This document shows, piece after piece, positions 1 to 15,751 of a stretch of 64,000 nt of DNA (its first letter is position 1; the number at the start of each line of letters is the position of its first letter). The stretch is from Erythroxylum novogranatense (lineage: Eukaryota; Streptophyta; Magnoliopsida; Malpighiales; Erythroxylaceae). The stretch lies in assembly GCA_029891385.1 (NCBI GenBank), contig CM057226.1:91706977-91770976 (forward strand), read 5' to 3'. Under the pieces are notes generated by a model that worked only from the letters and a program-made list of their open reading frames with translations, had not been told where the DNA came from and did no database searches. The translations under genes were made by a program, and so were the position numbers.

Positions 1-91
1 CAGAAACATAACTGTTAGCTGTGGACCTTTTTATTGAAGATGGGGAAAGAGTCAGAACAGAGACAATTGTTGTGCAATAGTTGATTACTTA

Positions 92-1049
<958 letters not shown>

Positions 1050-1575
1050 GGCTAGAAGCAGTTAGCAAAGAGAAAGAGAGAGGAAGGAGATGTGAAGCAG
1101 ACGAGAGTTTGGTTGTTGATAAAGGGCAGGAGGCGTGAGAGAGAAGAGTGGTCAAAATGATGGCATCGGCTACAGATACCCTATTTGTCAAGTACCTCAA
1201 TGACTTGACTTAGCATTTGCCGTCAAAGTGTTGGTACGACTAATCAGATCGTCCAACCACAATCCCACTTTTTCTCTTTTTAGTTTGGTAATTTTTTAGA
1301 TCTGATTTTAATAATTATTATTATATTTTAATTAAAAGGGGTTTGTATGTTTTAGTATATAAGAAATTAATCTAATTATTATTTGCTTCCTAGGTATAAA
1401 ATTAAAGGATAATAAAAAATCTTAAATTTTGCTTAATTTTATAATTATTATCTAAATTTTAAAATTAATATAAAAATAAAAATTAATGAAACAACCACAT
1501 CGTTAAAAATGAAAATTTTAAATCAACTTACGCAATCTTAATTTTTGGTTATTTGTTTGTTCTTATGATATCTTC

Positions 1576-1774
1576 AATCTTTTATTTTTCTGTTTGTTAT
1601 TTTGACTTTTAAACTACTCCTGTATTGTAGCATACTACTTCAACAAGTTTTTATTTTCAGTTTGAGTTTTATAATCTTTTATTTTTCTGTTTGTTATTTT
1701 GACTTTTTAAACTACTATTTGTATTGTAACATACTACTTCAACAAGTTTTTATTTTCAGTTTGAGTTTTATAAT
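1576..1774. repeat. Tandem duplication, two units of about 98 bp
   Basis: Two adjacent, nearly identical copies: 1576-1672 and 1673-1774. Both run from an AATCTTTTATTTTTCTG start to a TTTGAGTTTTATAAT end. They differ by a few substitutions and two single-base indels (offset 97 at the start, 99 at the end). Non-coding. It looks like a recent local slippage duplication. Confidence 0.85.
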
Positions 1775-3004
1775 ATGAAAATCAAAGAATGAGATTATTA
1801 AGAAAATAAATTAAAATAAAGAAAAAATTGAAATCAAAGCATGAAGTCATCAAGAGTATGTACTATGACTTAGGTTAGTAAATTTAACAGAGTTATTAAC
1901 GTTAGGTTATAATTAAAATTTTAATATTTTAAATATTTTATTATCATTTTTTTATTTGTGTTATAATTTTAAAATTGACCAGAATTTTTTAATTAATCCA
2001 AAATTAAAATCCTGCTACTTTGACTTGTTAAATGTATAATTATGTTTTTAAAACGAGGACAGTTGTCGCCTCTGATCAATGAGTTGGTCCAGGGTGAAAC
2101 GTGTGGGGTCAACTTGGAGGAGATCACGTCAAATCTGAAAATGACATCTTGAACTCTGAGCCGTCTGATGGGATAGTAACAGAGAGAAGAAGAGGGTTGA
2201 CGCCACTCCAATATAGTTGACTTTTCTAAATACAATTTCCACAAGCTTTCTTTCACATTTGTTTCGTGCCTTCGTGGTCTTCCCCGTGCCTCCTCGAGTT
2301 TCACACGCGTACCTCTACGCGCCTGTTCATTTAATTTATTAACATTAATTGAAATTAATTAATTAAAATTTAGATTTAAGACTTTGATAAATCTCAAAAA
2401 AAAATTGAGATTAGCCTCAACCAAAAAGACAAACTTAAGTTATGAAAATAATCATTTTAAAAAAATATATAAAAGAAGTTATGTACATTGATGACTTTCT
2501 TTGATTATCGTAAAACGAAAAATATTTTAAAATAATTTAATTTTTTATTTTAAAAATATTTTAATTAATTTAATTAAATTTAAGTAAGACCGATGATAAA
2601 TTCAATTCAATCTAATTGTTGTCATTTTTAAGTGTTTAAAAATTATTTTATTTTTACTTTAATTAATCCAAATTTTAAAACTAACGATCTTTGATGCTGT
2701 GTAGAGTTGGATGTATGACTTGATAGTCCCGGGAGTCGGGACCCTTTCGTGCTCGGTCACAACTTAGTCTTTGGAACAAGATGCAACGAACATGAAAAAG
2801 TAGATATGATTTGATAACAATCTAATCACGTTTTATCACAAGAAACTAATCTTAGATAGAACGGTTGGAGCATTACACGTGTGGTTTCACCTAAAGTAGA
2901 CATCTTTTAAAATCATACATGGGATGTTCATATCTATGCACGCACCTGACCTTATATGTTAGAACTTCAATTCAAATAAAAATTTTCGTAACGAATAAGG
3001 TAAA

Positions 3005-3190
3005 AGTAATTTAGTAATTAATCAGTCAATTTATTAATTAATTAGTTAATTTTATAAATTAATAAATTTTATAAAATAAATAAATAAATAAATTTTATTT
3101 AATAATATATTTTAAATTAAATTTTAAAATTTTGATAGATAAAAATTTATTTTTAGATCTTTAATATGTTATCTTACCGATTTAACTTTA
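3005..3190. repeat. AT-rich dispersed repeat, copy 1
   Basis: The segment with CAATTTATTAATTAATTAG, ATTTTATAAATTAATAA, TTTGATAGATAAA and CTTACCGATTTAACTTTA recurs in the same order near 10,858-11,105. The flanks differ, so it is a dispersed repeat family and not a segmental duplication. It is low in complexity, so its boundaries are approximate and part of the resemblance may be compositional. Confidence 0.4.
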
Positions 3191-5967
3191 GGTTCAGGGC
3201 AAATTAAAGATATTTTTATTTTGAATTATTTGTTTCCTTTTGAATACTTCTTTTTGTATTAAAAAAAGATAAAATATCACCGTAAATTTGACCCCATTTA
3301 GTTGTTATTTTCTTCCGACCAGACCATTTGGACGGTTGTTTGTATTCAGCAAACATTCAACTTAATTTTTGACCATTCCCACTAATCTAATTCTGTCTCA
3401 CTTTCTGATTCAGAAAAAGCCTAGCACTAGAGGTGACCAGCTAATTATTTCTTTTTTCTATTTACATATATAATAAGGACATAAGTGGGAAAGGATTGAC
3501 ACCAGCAAAGAAAACGAATTTAGAATCATTAGTATGACTTTTTGTCAACCCCAAATGTATAAGTTTTCAACGGACGTGACCCGTCACTTCCAAAGCCATG
3601 CATACAGCTAGTCGTGCACTACATGCTTTACTTGTGGGAACCTGTGCCTCATTAACCTACCAGTTTAAGATCTACAGCTCTGGATTTGAGATTCTTTTAC
3701 CTGCCTTGTAAGCAATAGCCTATTGAATTAATTCGGAGATTTACCTGTTAAAAGGTAACAATTGCGGTTATTTGGTTAAAACAAAAAATCTTATCATCAT
3801 CTTCCCGTTACCATTTTATCATCGCACCCTATTTAAAATTTTGCAATAAAACAGAATTCTAGAAAATATAATAAATTAATAATACACAACCTTACTTTTA
3901 TATAATAAAAAATTATTTTAATAGACTCATGTGACAATAAAAAATTCATCGTTATATTTATTAAAAAAGATGAGTTATATATCAACTCAGTTTGTGTCAA
4001 TTTTAAATATTTTAGTAATCAGTTATGTAATTAGATTAGCTATTTGGCTTGGCACATCATCCTCAGCTAAATAAACATGCATTAACTTAGAGTATTAAAA
4101 AATTTAAAGATGTTGATAAGTTTTTTAAAAACGGAAGAACTTATTATCATTATCATTTGGATACGCACGGAGTAAATATCTAAATTGACACAATAATCTG
4201 TAAATTATATTAATTAGGTACTTTATACTAAACAAGTCCTGTAAAACAAACTCAATTGAAAGAACGTAAATAAGAGAAATTAAATACAAAACTTTTTTAC
4301 CTCATACTTCCTACTCTACCAATTTAACTACCAAATAGAATTTAATTTGGACAAATTGTAAGAAGATTGAGAGTCAACATGCCTTTGCTTACTATATTTG
4401 ATGGCACGTGCAACAAATTGGAAGATTGAAACTTCACATGGGTTTAGCACATGCACAAATCAAAATTGTCGAAACAACCATAGGCATTTCACCTGAGGAG
4501 TTTGGCTTGCCTGCCTAAACCATTTCACTTTCCACAAGCTAATCAATTTAGTTTAGTTAACTTTAACGAGAGAGAGAGAGAGATTTGAAGCAACTTATAA
4601 AGTTATTATTTTACAACCAATGTCACTGGTTCAAGTCATATGAACCAATTGATAATCCTGAGAGTTTTGTGCACTGAATTTATCCTTTGTTTTAATTTAT
4701 TTTAATAAATTTTTAATTAAAAATCGTTCGAAAACAATTGGTGAAAAAGTTTAATTTGACATCATTTATCTGGAGCATGTGTAAGATTTGTAGAGAGAGT
4801 TATGATTGTCTTCTAAAACCTAAGTGATGAATTGGATTTAAATGATCATTAGAGCTTCTTAACAAGATTTATTACATGCAACATCACAAGTATGTCATGG
4901 GGTTTTAAAATGTGTATATGATAATCTTGGGTCCAGGTTGACCCGCTCGGCCCAAAATAATTAAAGATGCTGATAAATCTTCTAACATATTTGGGCTATT
5001 GGGCTTAATTTCGGCTATACCCACATTTAGTCACGAAGATGTAATTCAATGTCGCTACAGCCAAATCTTATTGATTAGGTTTAACACGAACCGTCGTGTC
5101 ACACACGCAATCTTGCTCAGTAGTACCAACTCGATCCGCATGTCTCATATATAATAATGCATATGTTAAATTTAGATCATAACATAAAAGGTAGTTTAGA
5201 AGAGGTTGAGGCTTGGAAGGGAAGCTTGGGAGTTAGCCACAATCTTAAGGAATCAATGAAACGACGTAAGGCAACGGTCAAGAGTCGGGCCAATCAGGTC
5301 ACCAAACTCACCAAACTGCTTTTCTCTTTCTTACTCTACCGCCCATTTCGTGAACTATATATAACATTGAAGCCATATCATATGTTGACCAAAGGCTTGT
5401 ACATAATATTAAATCGTTTGAATTATATTAAATCGTTATGTAAATAATATTTAATAAATTTATTACTAAATCTAAAAGAGATTTTTAAAAATTAATATTA
5501 ATTTTTTCAAAATTTTAAAATTAAAGATTTTTATTTTCTGTATCTTTTTATAATTTGATTTAGTATCAATTAAATATATGTTATTTAATTATTTGTTATA
5601 TTAATTATTAATAAATTATATTTTATTTTATTTCATTGTTGTAATTAAATTAATTTAATAATTATTAATAATATAATTCAATTTAAATATCTTCTAGATA
5701 TATGAATTTCAAATATAATTTGGTTTAATAATAAATATACATTAAAAATTTAAATTATTTAATAAATATTATTTTAGAGATTAAAATAAATTTAATTAAT
5801 CAAAATAATTTATTTTTAATTTTATTTAATATATAATTATCACTAATAATAAAAATATAACTACAATCATATTAAAAATCCTTATCCTTTTAAAATAAAA
5901 ATAAAAATCTATACAAAAAAAAGAAGGGTTAGACCCAAACACCAAATAAAAGAAAAGATATAATGAC

Positions 5968-6382
5968 TTTGTTGGTCAAACAGCATATTTAAGCGGTAGT
6001 TAACAATCGTTTATATTAACTAATTTGACATGAGTTATTTATTAAATATGTTTGATAAAATTAACTATTTAATATTATTAGTTAATGTATAAAGTGACTT
6101 ATAAGGGTATGATTTTTTAAAATTATAAAGGCATGAATATTATATTTCTTATTATTTCGTCGAATATTTTTATAAAAATTTAAATTTAGATATTTAATTT
6201 TACAAAATTAAGTTTATAATTTTAATAATAATAATAATCTAACATTAAATTGTAATTAATATGAAAGATGCATTGAAATATATCATATTTATTAGGATTT
6301 AAAATAATTTTTTAAAATAATCAAAAAGTTAAATTTTAGTCATTAAGTTAAAAAATAACTTATAAGTTGTTTGCTAAACACT
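5968..6382. mobile_element. MITE-like element, probably hAT-type
   Basis: The left end has GTTGGTCAAACAGCATATTTAAGC. The right end, read on the other strand, has GTTTAGCAAACAACTTATA, so the two form imperfect terminal inverted repeats of the common plant type (GTTTGGCCAAACAGCTTATAAGC). The interior is AT-rich and non-coding. No target-site duplication could be fixed by eye, so the ends are approximate. Confidence 0.45.
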
Positions 6383-6659
6383 TATATTTATGTTTGCAAT
6401 AAATAATCTAAGAAAAATTTTTCCGGAAAAAAAAAAAAGTCCCGTTCCTAAATTTCAGAACCAATGTCTCTGTCTCCGCTGTCTCTGGTCCGTAGGCGAG
6501 ACAAGAACACGCCGAAGAAGAAGAAGAAAAGTGGCCGTACTTTGTAAGTAATGGTTTTGATTAAACCATACATTTCCAGAAACTAACTGCTCACCAAGAC
6601 AGCTAACTCAACTAAATCAAATACTCACTTCAACAAAGGCTTCACAGAGACACAGAGAG

Positions 6660-9600
6660 ATGATGAAGCTGTCGGCGCTTCAGCAGAGCTACATGAGCAG
6701 GCGGAGCAACAGCTTCAGAGGATCGGCGCCGCTGGTTGACCCTTCATCGGAAGGCGGCGGGATCAAATCCCCGACGACCGTGTTCTGGCTTGTCCTGCAC
6801 GGCATTTGCTGCCTTGTTTCTCTCCTACTCGGCTTCCGCTTCTCTCGCTTAGTCTTCCTCATTCTCTTTTCCACTTCGCCATCTAACTCCTACTTCTATG
6901 CTGCGCCGTTTCGCCAGCTCGCGTCCTCCAGCTTCGGTTCCGACCTTGCCGTTGCGCCTCCGCATCTTGCTGATGATGTGCGTCTTCCGGCGCTCAACAG
7001 GACGGTGAGCTCCAGAGTGGCCGTCGGGCGTCACGGGATCCGGATCCGTCCGTGGCCCCACCCGGACGCGACGGAGGTCATGAAGGCTCACCAGATAATA
7101 GAGAGAGTTCAAAGAGAGCAGAGGGCTCAATTTGGTGTGAAGAATCCTAGGACTGTTATCGTAGTCACGCCGACCTATGTACGGACATTTCAGACACTGC
7201 ATATAACAGGTGTTATGCACTCGCTCATGCTTGTTCCTTATGATGTTGTTTGGATCGTTGTGGAAGCTGGTGGAGTTAGCAATGAAACTGCTTCCATCAT
7301 TGCTAAATCAGGAGTTAAGACAATTCATGTTGGTTTCAGTGAAAAAATGCCGAATACTTGGGAGGGACGCCATAAATTGGAGGCTAAAATGCGAGTTCGT
7401 GCTCTGAGGTAAAGCTATCTTCGCTTTGCTTGCTTAACTGTGATTATTTTGAATATAGGAAGATGTGTGTATTGTATTGCTTTGTTGGTTAGAGTGTGTG
7501 TTTGATTTTTGGCTATGTGTTTGGTGGAGCAGAGTTGTGAGGGAGGAGAAGCTGGATGGACTAGTAGTGTTTGCTGATGATAGTAATATGCACAGTATGG
7601 AGCTTTTTGATGAGATCCAAAATGCGAAGTGGTTTGGTGCTGTTTCCGTTGGGATTCTAATTCAGTCGGGTGGTGCTGAGGAGTCATCATTGAGTATGCT
7701 AAAGAAGGAAGAGGAGAAGCCTGAAATGCCTTTTCAAGGTCCGGCTTGTAATGCATCTTACAAATTTGCTGGGTGGCACACATTTAACACAGTACCATTT
7801 GGAGGAAAAGTTGCAGTTTATATTGATGATAGGGCAACGGTCTTGCCTAGGAAGTTTGAGTGGGCAGGGTTTGTTTTGAATTCTAGATTGCTTTGGAAGG
7901 ATGCTGATGATAAGCCAACTTGGATTAAGGATCTGGATTCTGTTGATGATGATTTAGAAAGTCCTCTGTCTCTGCTCAAGGAACCCTCAGTGGTAGAGCC
8001 ACTTGGCAGCTGTGGCCGTCAAATTTTGCTCTGGTGGCTTCGTGCAGAAGCTCGTGCTGACAGCAAATTCCCTCCAGGGTAAGCTTTTTGTCCTTAAATG
8101 TTGTTATCTTCCTTTATGGTTTATCATTCTTCTTTTCACTCTGAATCTGCTGTTTTTGATTTACATTGTGGCAAAGAGTTGGATAAACTTAAACCTTCGA
8201 ATTCATAGGGTCACTTGAATCATTGAGTTACTGTTTGAGTGCTTCAAGCAACATCTCCCTGCTTTTACGCTTTGTTTGTTAATTGTTGTTTGTTAATTGT
8301 TATAAGCGATGACATGTCTATTGATGGTATGTTGTCATTCCTAATGAAGCATACTTCATTGAAGTTCTCAGAACAGTTATTCACGTGTCACTTCGTTCTA
8401 TCAAATATTAATGTTATGACTTCGTTTTCTTAGTCATATAATGAGATTATGCTATACAACCTTAAATTAATAGTCTCATCTAGAGAACTGAACTATTGAG
8501 TCCTATTCATCTAGAGAAGTAAACTACTGAGTTCTAGTTTTGATAAGAACATAAGAGCTTAGCCTGCTGGACAACCATATTATCGTTGCATACAAGTAGG
8601 AGATGTTTATTCTTTTACCTAATAAATTGAGTACAGATCTAATTTTGTTGAGAGTTATAAATGACTTAATGCCACCGATGGTAACCATTATCAATTTATA
8701 GAGTGATACTGTGTTACTTGATCTTTTAAATGCATTTTGATTATCATTGTCTGCTCTCTCTCCCGGGAGAGGTTGTCGACGAGGGGTGAAAAGTACTGGT
8801 AGAGAAGTATATGAAAGCATTAGAGGTAAAACCGTAAAAGACTTGTTGCCTGTTCCCTGTAATTATTCTACACCAATTCAGGAATGCGTGAGTCCCTTGT
8901 GCTATATTTTGGGAAAGTTTTCACAACTATTCGGGCTCCTGAAGCTCTATGCTGAGACAATATATTGGCTCCATAACCGATGTCTGAACAACTTCCATTA
9001 ATGTAAGGATAATGACATTATATGCTGGCCTTTCTTGAAATTAACCATCTTGGTTTTGGTGATTTTCTTGCAAATACATGTGTTGAGTAGCTTATGGGAA
9101 TCTCGTTTGTTAGGCCTATAAATTAATTGAACTAATCAAGCATCAGTTTGTCTTAGGTCAATATTTGTGACTAAATTGAGTTTAGGCTTAAAGTTTTCCT
9201 CAGATTTTCAGGTCATAATCTCAAATTCAAGTTTTGCTTGTTCAAAGTACCAAAACGAATGTACCAGGCATGATTATATCATGACATAAACCTGAGCAAT
9301 TCTAGGTGTTCTCTTTTCATTGCTTATTGTTTTGAATTATGATACTGGCACAAGGAGTTGGTGGTCACGTGTAACAAGTGTATTCAAGTTTTGAGCATGT
9401 GGATTTCTCTTTTACAGCTGACAGATGAGTTTTCAATATTACAGTATTTCCAGATAATGTTATATATTTGTATAATATCCTCAATTTTGTTTCCATTTAC
9501 TTGGTTTCAAATGGTTTAGCTGCCAAAGACGCTTACCCTTGTACTCTACCCTGCCTTCAGATGGGTAATTGATCCACCTTTGGACATCAGCGTACCTTCT

Positions 9601-9795
9601 AAACGAACACCATGGCCAGATACTCCTCCTGAGCTCCCCTCCAACGAGAAGTTTGTAGTTGACGACCAAGATCATCCCACTAAACATTCTACAAAATCTC
9701 GATCATCCCGATCAAGAAGTTCTCGAAGTAAGAGAAAACCGGAGTCCAAATTGGCGGATCCGCAGGTTTCAGCAAGTCATTCTGAGCAGCACTGA
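6660..9795 (+). CDS. IRX14: GT43 glycosyltransferase, IRX14-like (xylan backbone synthesis)
   Basis: A Golgi type II membrane protein needed with IRX9/IRX10 to elongate the glucuronoxylan backbone of secondary walls. Exons: 6660-7408, 7533-8078, 9561-9795 (509 residues; Arabidopsis IRX14 has about 525). Splice phases agree at both junctions. The N-terminus (MKLSALQQSY, then RRSNSFRG) and a membrane anchor (residues about 40-72, HGICCLVSLLLGFRFSRLVF) match IRX14, as do GRHGIRIRPWPHP, VTPTYVRTFQ and VPYDVVWIVVEAGG. The DxD-like site is FADDSNMHS (residues about 263-271). GSCGRQ and WWLRAEARADSKFPPG follow. The tail is basic and Ser/Arg-rich. Two adjacent ATGs open the frame; the family start corresponds to the second (6663). 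Exon 1 is GC-rich compared with the rest. Intron 2 is 1.48 kb. Confidence 0.96.
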
Positions 9796-10779
9796 AGCTT
9801 TAGCCAACAATTTCCAAGACTTCTACTGCTGTGAAAAATGCGATTCCAATTCTTCAATGTCAAATGTAAAAGAAAAGGCAAAAATCCCAAGATCGTATCA
9901 GGTGGAACGCATCCTTTGCAATAAAAAAAAGGTGATATATGCATCTGAGTTTTTCAATCCTGTCCTGAGTCTCAATGTTTGTTTTCCCTTATCTCAGTTT
10001 ACCTGTTGGGGATGAGTGGCGTTCTGGTTTCTGATGATCATGGTCCGAAATCTTTTACAGACAATGAGGTCTTGTAATATTCATCAAAAAGCCTTTATAA
10101 TACATGATGATCTTCTTAATAGTGGTTGGCTGAAGAAGGGGTGGAAACAATTTCTATTAAATCCCATAATTATACGCACAGTGAAAAATCAATTAGAATC
10201 AGTAACTTGCATTTTCTTGTCTAAGCACGTTTCTTCAGCTTTTCGTCCTGAATTCTCATGAAGCTTTGTTTCTTCACCCAGCCAAAAAGTCACTAGTATT
10301 AAGTTTAAGCTTGTACTCGTTAGCAAAAGTCCCTTCGAGCTTGTATTATGCTAGGAAGGACAGGCCTGTTGGATAACTAAATCATTTGGGCCTTTTCAAG
10401 TTGCAATGGAAGAATAGGATAAGATTGACGTGTGAAAGGAGTATTTGATGGGCTATAGCCATTAGTAGGCGGCAAGTACCTATGCACTGTGGACCAATTC
10501 TTGACGAATTTTGATAATGGAAAAGTAAGTGATTTATGGCTATTTAATATTATCAATAAAAATATAATTTTAAATAAACGTATTCTTTTACAATAATAAT
10601 TACTAAAAATTATTAATTGCTTCTTCATGACACATTTGTACATAGGTTTATCATAAAGAACTTCTTTATTAATTAAGGGTAAGGTTAACACTAATTGAAA
10701 GTTTCACTTTGATGCGGGATTTGAAGAGATCGAATGTTGTATTAAACAATTGTTAAAATATTCAATCAATTTGGTCGAT

Positions 10780-11115
10780 TTAATTGTAAAATTTTGAATA
10801 ATTTAACTTTTAGTTTGGATTTTAACTTTCGGTTCGATTTATTTTAATAATTCTTGTTGTTAAAAGCGATCAATTTATTAATTAATCGATCAATTTTATA
10901 AATTAATAAGTTCTTATAAATCAAAATAAATCAATTAATTTTAATTTAACGATGTTTTTAATTAAATTTCAAATTATTTGATAGATAAAGAAAATATTTT
11001 CAAGCAAATATTAAATTATTTAATTTTATTTAATCTTCAACTAATTTTATGACAATATAATATACCTTTTAAATCTTAAAATTTTTGTCTTATCGGTTTA
11101 ACTTTTATTCTAGTT
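10780..11115. repeat. AT-rich dispersed repeat, copy 2
   Basis: Resembles 3005-3190: ATCAATTTATTAATTAATCG, ATTTTATAAATTAATAA, TTTGATAGATAAA and CTTATCGGTTTAACTTT occur in the same order. AT-rich, non-coding, boundaries approximate. Confidence 0.4.
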
Positions 11116-11552
11116 TTTAAAATATCGGTATTTAGATAGTTACAATTCCAATTATTTGAGGTTAATATTTTAAAGAATTTTCAAAACATTCAAAGTATTA
11201 GAAGTGAGGCCTAATTACTACTTGAGTTTTAACTTTTATTTGATTATCAATTGATTTATGTAAAACAAAGGTTACTTATTCATAATTTTATGATATTTAA
11301 TACAAATTATCTTAATAAAAAGAACGCATTTACATTATTTTAAATGGATAATTATCAAAATACATCACGAAGTCCAATAACTCTAGTAGGATTTAAATTG
11401 ATAAACTATATACATAATTGATGTGACAGCAACCAGTCCGAAAATGTAAGTAGCGCTGTTCCTTTGTAAGGAATTGAGATTATGGTGTCTTATTATGTTT
11501 AATAAATTTCAGCCGTTTATTTATGTGAGTTCTGTGTAGGCCCACGTGACTT

Positions 11553-11705
11553 CTGTCTAATATTATAGTGTCTTATTGTGTTCAATAAATTTCAGCCATT
11601 TATTTATGTGAATTCTGTGTAGATCCACGCAAAATTTTGCGTGAGTCTCGTAAAATAAATTGTTAAGATTTTATAAAATAGAATAAGACAAGATAATATT
11701 GGACA
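11553..11705. mobile_element. MITE with CTGTYTAATATTAT terminal inverted repeats, copy 1
   Basis: It starts CTGTCTAATATTAT followed by GTGTCTTATTGTG. The right end, on the other strand, reads GTCCAATATTATCTTGTCTT. These terminal repeats enclose an AT-rich non-coding core with AATAAATTTCAGCC and TTATTTATGTGA. Just to the left (about 11,480-11,552) is a partial second copy of the left core, so the element is either nested or partly duplicated. The same family recurs at 14,490 and 14,992. Confidence 0.75.
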
Positions 11706-12058
11706 TAAAATATTAATTTTTTTTAATTGACAAATGATAAAATCTATAAAAAAGATGCCTGAAATGGTCTTCCAAGTTCCAAGGAATTCACAATTTGCTC
11801 TGTGGACAGAAAGTAGGCGGCACATGTTTCGAGCATGAGTGGCGGGCTAGTGAGTAGAGGAGAGAGTTCTTGCTGATCCTGACGCCTGGGAACCTGTAAA
11901 AGCCATTCAATATGGCATCACTTGCCTGCAGCAGGGAACCGCCTCAACTCCGCAAACCTCACCCTTTGACGTTTGAATAAGAATTTACTATTTTTATGAT
12001 TACCCTATGACTCGGGTTTTCCCCTCAACTCCTCCCCGTAACTTGTGATCTTACCCTG

Positions 12059-12065
12059 TATAAAG
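12059..12065 (+). promoter_or_regulatory. Probable TATA box of the cysteine protease gene
   Basis: TATAAAG lies 84 bases upstream of the start codon at 12149, a usual distance for a plant TATA box with a short leader. No competing upstream ATG lies between it and the start. Confidence 0.55.
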
Positions 12066-12148
12066 CTCACGCCAAGCTGACTTCTTCCTTCACATCCTCA
12101 TTTCCTTGTTCTCTTCTTTTCTGTTGAACCGCCAAGTTTTGCCAAATT

Positions 12149-13897
<1,749 letters not shown>

Positions 13898-14489
13898 TGC
13901 TTGAAACATGCTACTACCTACGAGAGAGAGGTGCAACAGTTGATGATATTGTTAGCCAAGTTACTTCTTGATTTTACTGTGCTCCATTGTCACCTGATCC
14001 TTCCTGATCCAGAGTAACACCTATTTTATACTGGTAGATCGGAAATAGGGAAGGTGGTAGAAATAATAGTTTGAGAAGTTACCCGCTGCTTAGTTAATTA
14101 TGTCTCCAGACCTCCTTTATCCTTCTGGGCATTAGGCAGAAAGATATAGAAGGCCGCTCTGATTATTTGAAATTCGGATGATTGTTGGTTGCATATATAT
14201 AGGTTTTTCATTGTCAAACAGCACTCCCAGGAACTGTTGCATCCCAGTCTCTAGTTTTATCTCAAAATGTAGTGTGGAAACGCTTTTCAACTTCAGTGTT
14301 CTTAATCTACATTGATGTGACAGCCTGACAGGCATTTTTTTGTAGGGCATTGAATGTTTCTCACTTGCCTGTTATGATCATGTGACTTGTCTGGTAAAAT
14401 TTTGATCATTACCATATTTTATAATTTACATGTCAAATTAACTAAAAGGATGACGCAGACGAAAGCAATAACTTTCGAGTTCAGATATT

Positions 14490-14643
14490 CTGTTTAATAT
14501 TATAATATTTTATTATGTTTAATAATTTTGAATTGTTTATTTATGTAGGTCTTATTTAAGTTCCTTGTGGATCTCAGATAAATCCTACCAAATAAATGAT
14601 TGAAATTTTATAAGACAAAATAAGATAAGATAATATTAGACAG
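14490..14643. mobile_element. MITE with CTGTYTAATATTAT terminal inverted repeats, copy 2
   Basis: Starts CTGTTTAATATTATAATATTT. Its right end on the other strand reads CTGTCTAATATTATCTTATC. The core has TTATTATGTTTAATAA and TGTTTATTTATGTAGG, the same order as copy 1 at 11,553. About 154 bp, close to the length of copy 1 (about 153 bp), which supports a real family. Confidence 0.75.
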
Positions 14644-14991
14644 AGGATCTTAGATCATAACTTTCTCCCACTAATACAGAATTACAGGATTGTTAATGAC
14701 GAAAGTTGAGGGGCTTACCAATCAAAAGGAAGAAGGGGATACTTGAATGATCTGTTCTGTCTTCATTGGTTGCCGTGCGGATTAGAATACGAGATTAAAC
14801 AAATAAAAACTACTAATATCACGTCTCAGAACTGTGAAGAATATTATATTGTAGACAATCGTGCACTTTTCGTGCAAGTCATCGTAACTACACGTTCCAT
14901 TCATCACTCTAGCTGCTTTAATTTACTCTATCGTTCTTAGAAAGTGGAGGGTCCATGTTTCAACCTCTTTTTAAGATTAGTCCGTAGTATT

Positions 14992-15086
14992 CTGTTATTA
15001 AATTTCAGCTATTTATTTATTTACGTGAGTCTCATATTTATTGGTTAAAATTTAAATAGACAAAATAAGACAGTAATCTGATACAG
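14992..15086. mobile_element. Degraded copy of the same MITE family
   Basis: Shares the core TTAAATTTCAGCTATTTATTT and a GTGAGTCTCAT stretch with copy 1, and ends in AATAAGACAGTAATCTGATACAG, a decayed right terminus. About 95 bp, internally deleted. Confidence 0.5.
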
Positions 15087-15751
15087 AAAATGCGGATTCT
15101 TTTTCTTGAATGTCATATTGCTAGAGCTATATACGTTTCTGTACATGCTTTCTTCTTCTGTACCACTTTGCTGCCGAGGATGAGAGAGCCTGAGTTTGTT
15201 TTCCACAACTGCCTTGAGATTCAGAACGTCAGTTATCATTACTAGAGCTATTTATATTCAAATTAAACTAAATCTTGGTCATTTAACTTATGAAGGAGAT
15301 GGAGTACAAAGGAAAAGAAATGGTCGAGAACCATAACTTTGAACAATGACTTCAGAAAGAGCACTAAGTAAATGTACACGTTTTGCCAACATGCACAATT
15401 AAAAATCTTCATACCCAAGCTTGCCCCGCACATCGATCTTTATCAATAATTCTCTAAGTAGCGCGTGAAAACACTCACAATTGCTTGCAAAGAAATGATT
15501 GTTTTGATGGATGAAACCCATTTCTACACCTAAAAGTTCTATCACAAATGGCAAAACATTCAACCTAATGCCTACCTCGAAAAGTATGTTACTCCAAGGC
15601 AATGTTTCCTTGTTGATTGTAAAGTATACGATTGGTTGATGTCAATTACTTTGGACAAAGGGTTACTTTTAAATTTAAAGCTTGGTATTGGACTAAACGT
15701 TATTAAAAAAAAGGCTGCTTTTGAAACCAGAGTTGTTTATCTTCGTCAAGA

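Larger units (their letters stand above)
1050..5967. other. AT-rich intergenic region without a recognisable gene
   Basis: Nearly 5 kb upstream of the WRKY gene and of the IRX14-like gene. The first part must hold the WRKY promoter. Short frames such as 1993-2304 and 5157-5447 show no family resemblance and no splice context. It holds a roughly 98 bp tandem duplication (1576-1774), a (GA)n run near 4568, and a dispersed AT-rich motif near 3005-3190 that recurs near 10,850-11,110. I see no RNA gene. Confidence 0.6.
9796..12148. other. Intergenic: IRX14 3' region and protease promoter
   Basis: Holds the 3' untranslated region of the IRX14-like gene, a second copy of the AT-rich dispersed repeat (about 10,780-11,115), a MITE with a duplicated left half (about 11,480-11,705) and the core promoter of the protease gene. 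Frames at 9659-10015 and 10016-10261 show no recognisable domain and look like chance. Confidence 0.55.
13898..15751. other. Intergenic with two MITE copies
   Basis: Between the protease and DUF247 genes. The left part is 3' untranslated sequence. One full MITE (14,490-14,643) and one degraded relative (14,992-15,086) follow. A minus-strand frame at 15,399-15,602 (67 codons, with LPFVIELLGVEMGF and ALLRELLIKI) has protein-like composition but no start context or family I can name. It may be a relic of a coding exon. Confidence 0.5.

Noticed and set aside
1993..2304. 103-codon minus-strand frame upstream of the WRKY gene
   Set aside because: No family resemblance and it lies in an AT-rich region far from any promoter signal.
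5157..5447. 96-codon plus-strand frame as a small gene
   Set aside because: Low-complexity, AT-driven C-terminus, no recognisable domain, no TATA or leader context; likely chance.
15399..15602. Minus-strand 67-codon frame with protein-like composition
   Set aside because: I could not assign a family, and no adjoining exon with matching phase was found. Kept only as a note in the intergenic entry.
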